Assembly: GCA_945957365.1 (NCBI GenBank)
Contig: CAMFKI010000038.1
Location: forward strand, 1-33,326
DNA: 33,326 nt
Direction: 5' to 3'
Source: an uncultured Alphaproteobacteria bacterium
GTDB taxonomy: Bacteria; Pseudomonadota; Alphaproteobacteria; Rhizobiales; Aestuariivirgaceae
This document shows, piece after piece, positions 33,043-33,326 of this stretch. Positions within the stretch are counted from its first letter, which is position 1. The number at the start of each line of letters is the position of its first letter. Under the pieces are notes generated by a model. The model saw nothing but the letters and a program-made list of their open reading frames with translations, was not told the origin of the DNA and made no database searches. A program made the position numbers and the translations under genes.

Positions 33043-33326
33043 AGACATTTTCTGGACGCGGCAATCGAACTCGCGCTCCGCCTCCTCCACGATCACCTTG
33101 CGCGGACTTGATCCGCGCATCCTCTTTGCCGCGCCCGAAAAGGATGCCCCGGTCGAGCCGGGGCAAGGTGAGTAATTGGATGATCGGCCCGCGTCGGTTT
33201 GCGATCCCACGCAACAGGCCCAGACAATTTCAGGGCGCGGCCATCGAACGCCCGCTCCACCTCCCCCACGCTCACCTTGCGCGGACTTGATCCGCGCATC
33301 CTCTTTGCCGCGCCCGAAAAGGATGC
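33043..33326. repeat. 179-bp tandem repeat carrying inverted REP-like pairs
   Basis: The sequence from 33043 recurs from 33222, a period of 179 bp, and runs off the window end. Each unit has a more variable first part (about 50 bp) and a near-identical second part. The second part holds monomer C inverted (33093-33122 and 33272-33301), a spacer with TCTTTGCCGCGCCCGAAAA, and monomer B direct (33142-33171; the second starts at 33321). The 55 bp from 33272 to 33326 are identical to 33093-33147. No gene is seen from 33020 to the end. Confidence 0.85.

Noticed and set aside
32606..33326. CRISPR-like array from the repeated hairpins at the right end.
   Set aside because: The units are inverted relative to each other, spacers are unequal, and the repeats are internal palindromes with differing stems; no cas genes are near.

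Overview
The window is GC-rich, densely coded DNA. It looks like the chromosome of an alphaproteobacterium, most likely Hyphomicrobiales (Rhizobiales). The evidence is a large B12-dependent ribonucleotide reductase, an ATP12-type F1 assembly chaperone, NDUFAF3-like and NDUFAF6-like genes behind secDF, TrmFO, several L,D-transpeptidases and abundant short palindromic repeats (GTCATCCCGGCGAAAGCCGGG type). The order is inference; no rRNA or tRNA is present to confirm it. No phage, IS element, CRISPR array or plasmid gene was seen. Most of the window is ordinary core genome.

Layout. 1-3300: 3' part of nrdJ and its terminator. 3301-4040: a non-coding stretch with a DnaA-box-like site and a perfect palindrome, then a 43-residue histone H1-like Lys/Ala/Pro peptide. 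4058-9476: L,D-transpeptidase 1, an unrecognised secreted protein, aspS and a DUF1615 lysozyme-like protein. 9479-12838: a two-gene M16 peptidase operon (catalytic plus inactive partner) and L,D-transpeptidase 2. 12977-17219: rimO, then two related membrane proteins on either side of a DUF2157-like membrane protein. 17305-18837: acyl-CoA carboxylase beta chain. 19006-22739 (minus): a chain of overlapping genes corA-crcB-rluC-HAD phosphatase-ATP12 chaperone. 22920-25137 (minus): kbl-tdh for threonine catabolism. 25187-27283: L,D-transpeptidase 3, divergent from trmFO. 27562-31589 (minus): yajC-secD-secF-Mth938/NDUFAF3-like-squalene-synthase-like/NDUFAF6-like. 31701-33019: a DUF815 ATPase and a small GIY-YIG nuclease. 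33020-33326: a tandem array of palindromic repeats running off the window.

How the genes work together. The yajC-secDF operon serves protein export and also carries two genes whose mitochondrial relatives assemble respiratory complex I; an F1-ATPase assembly chaperone lies nearby. Three YkuD enzymes and a DUF1615 protein point to 3-3 cross-linked or otherwise modified peptidoglycan. kbl and tdh convert threonine to glycine and acetyl-CoA. The PccB-like protein fits propionyl-CoA or acyl-CoA carboxylation, but its alpha subunit is not in the window.

The least ordinary part is the right end. A stand-alone GIY-YIG nuclease gene sits among REP-like hairpins that share flanks (TCACC...ATCC) but have three different, fully compensated stem sequences. 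They are arranged as inverted pairs and as a 179-bp tandem repeat. The layout resembles the known REP/RAYT transposase arrangement but with a different nuclease family; a functional link is only a hypothesis.
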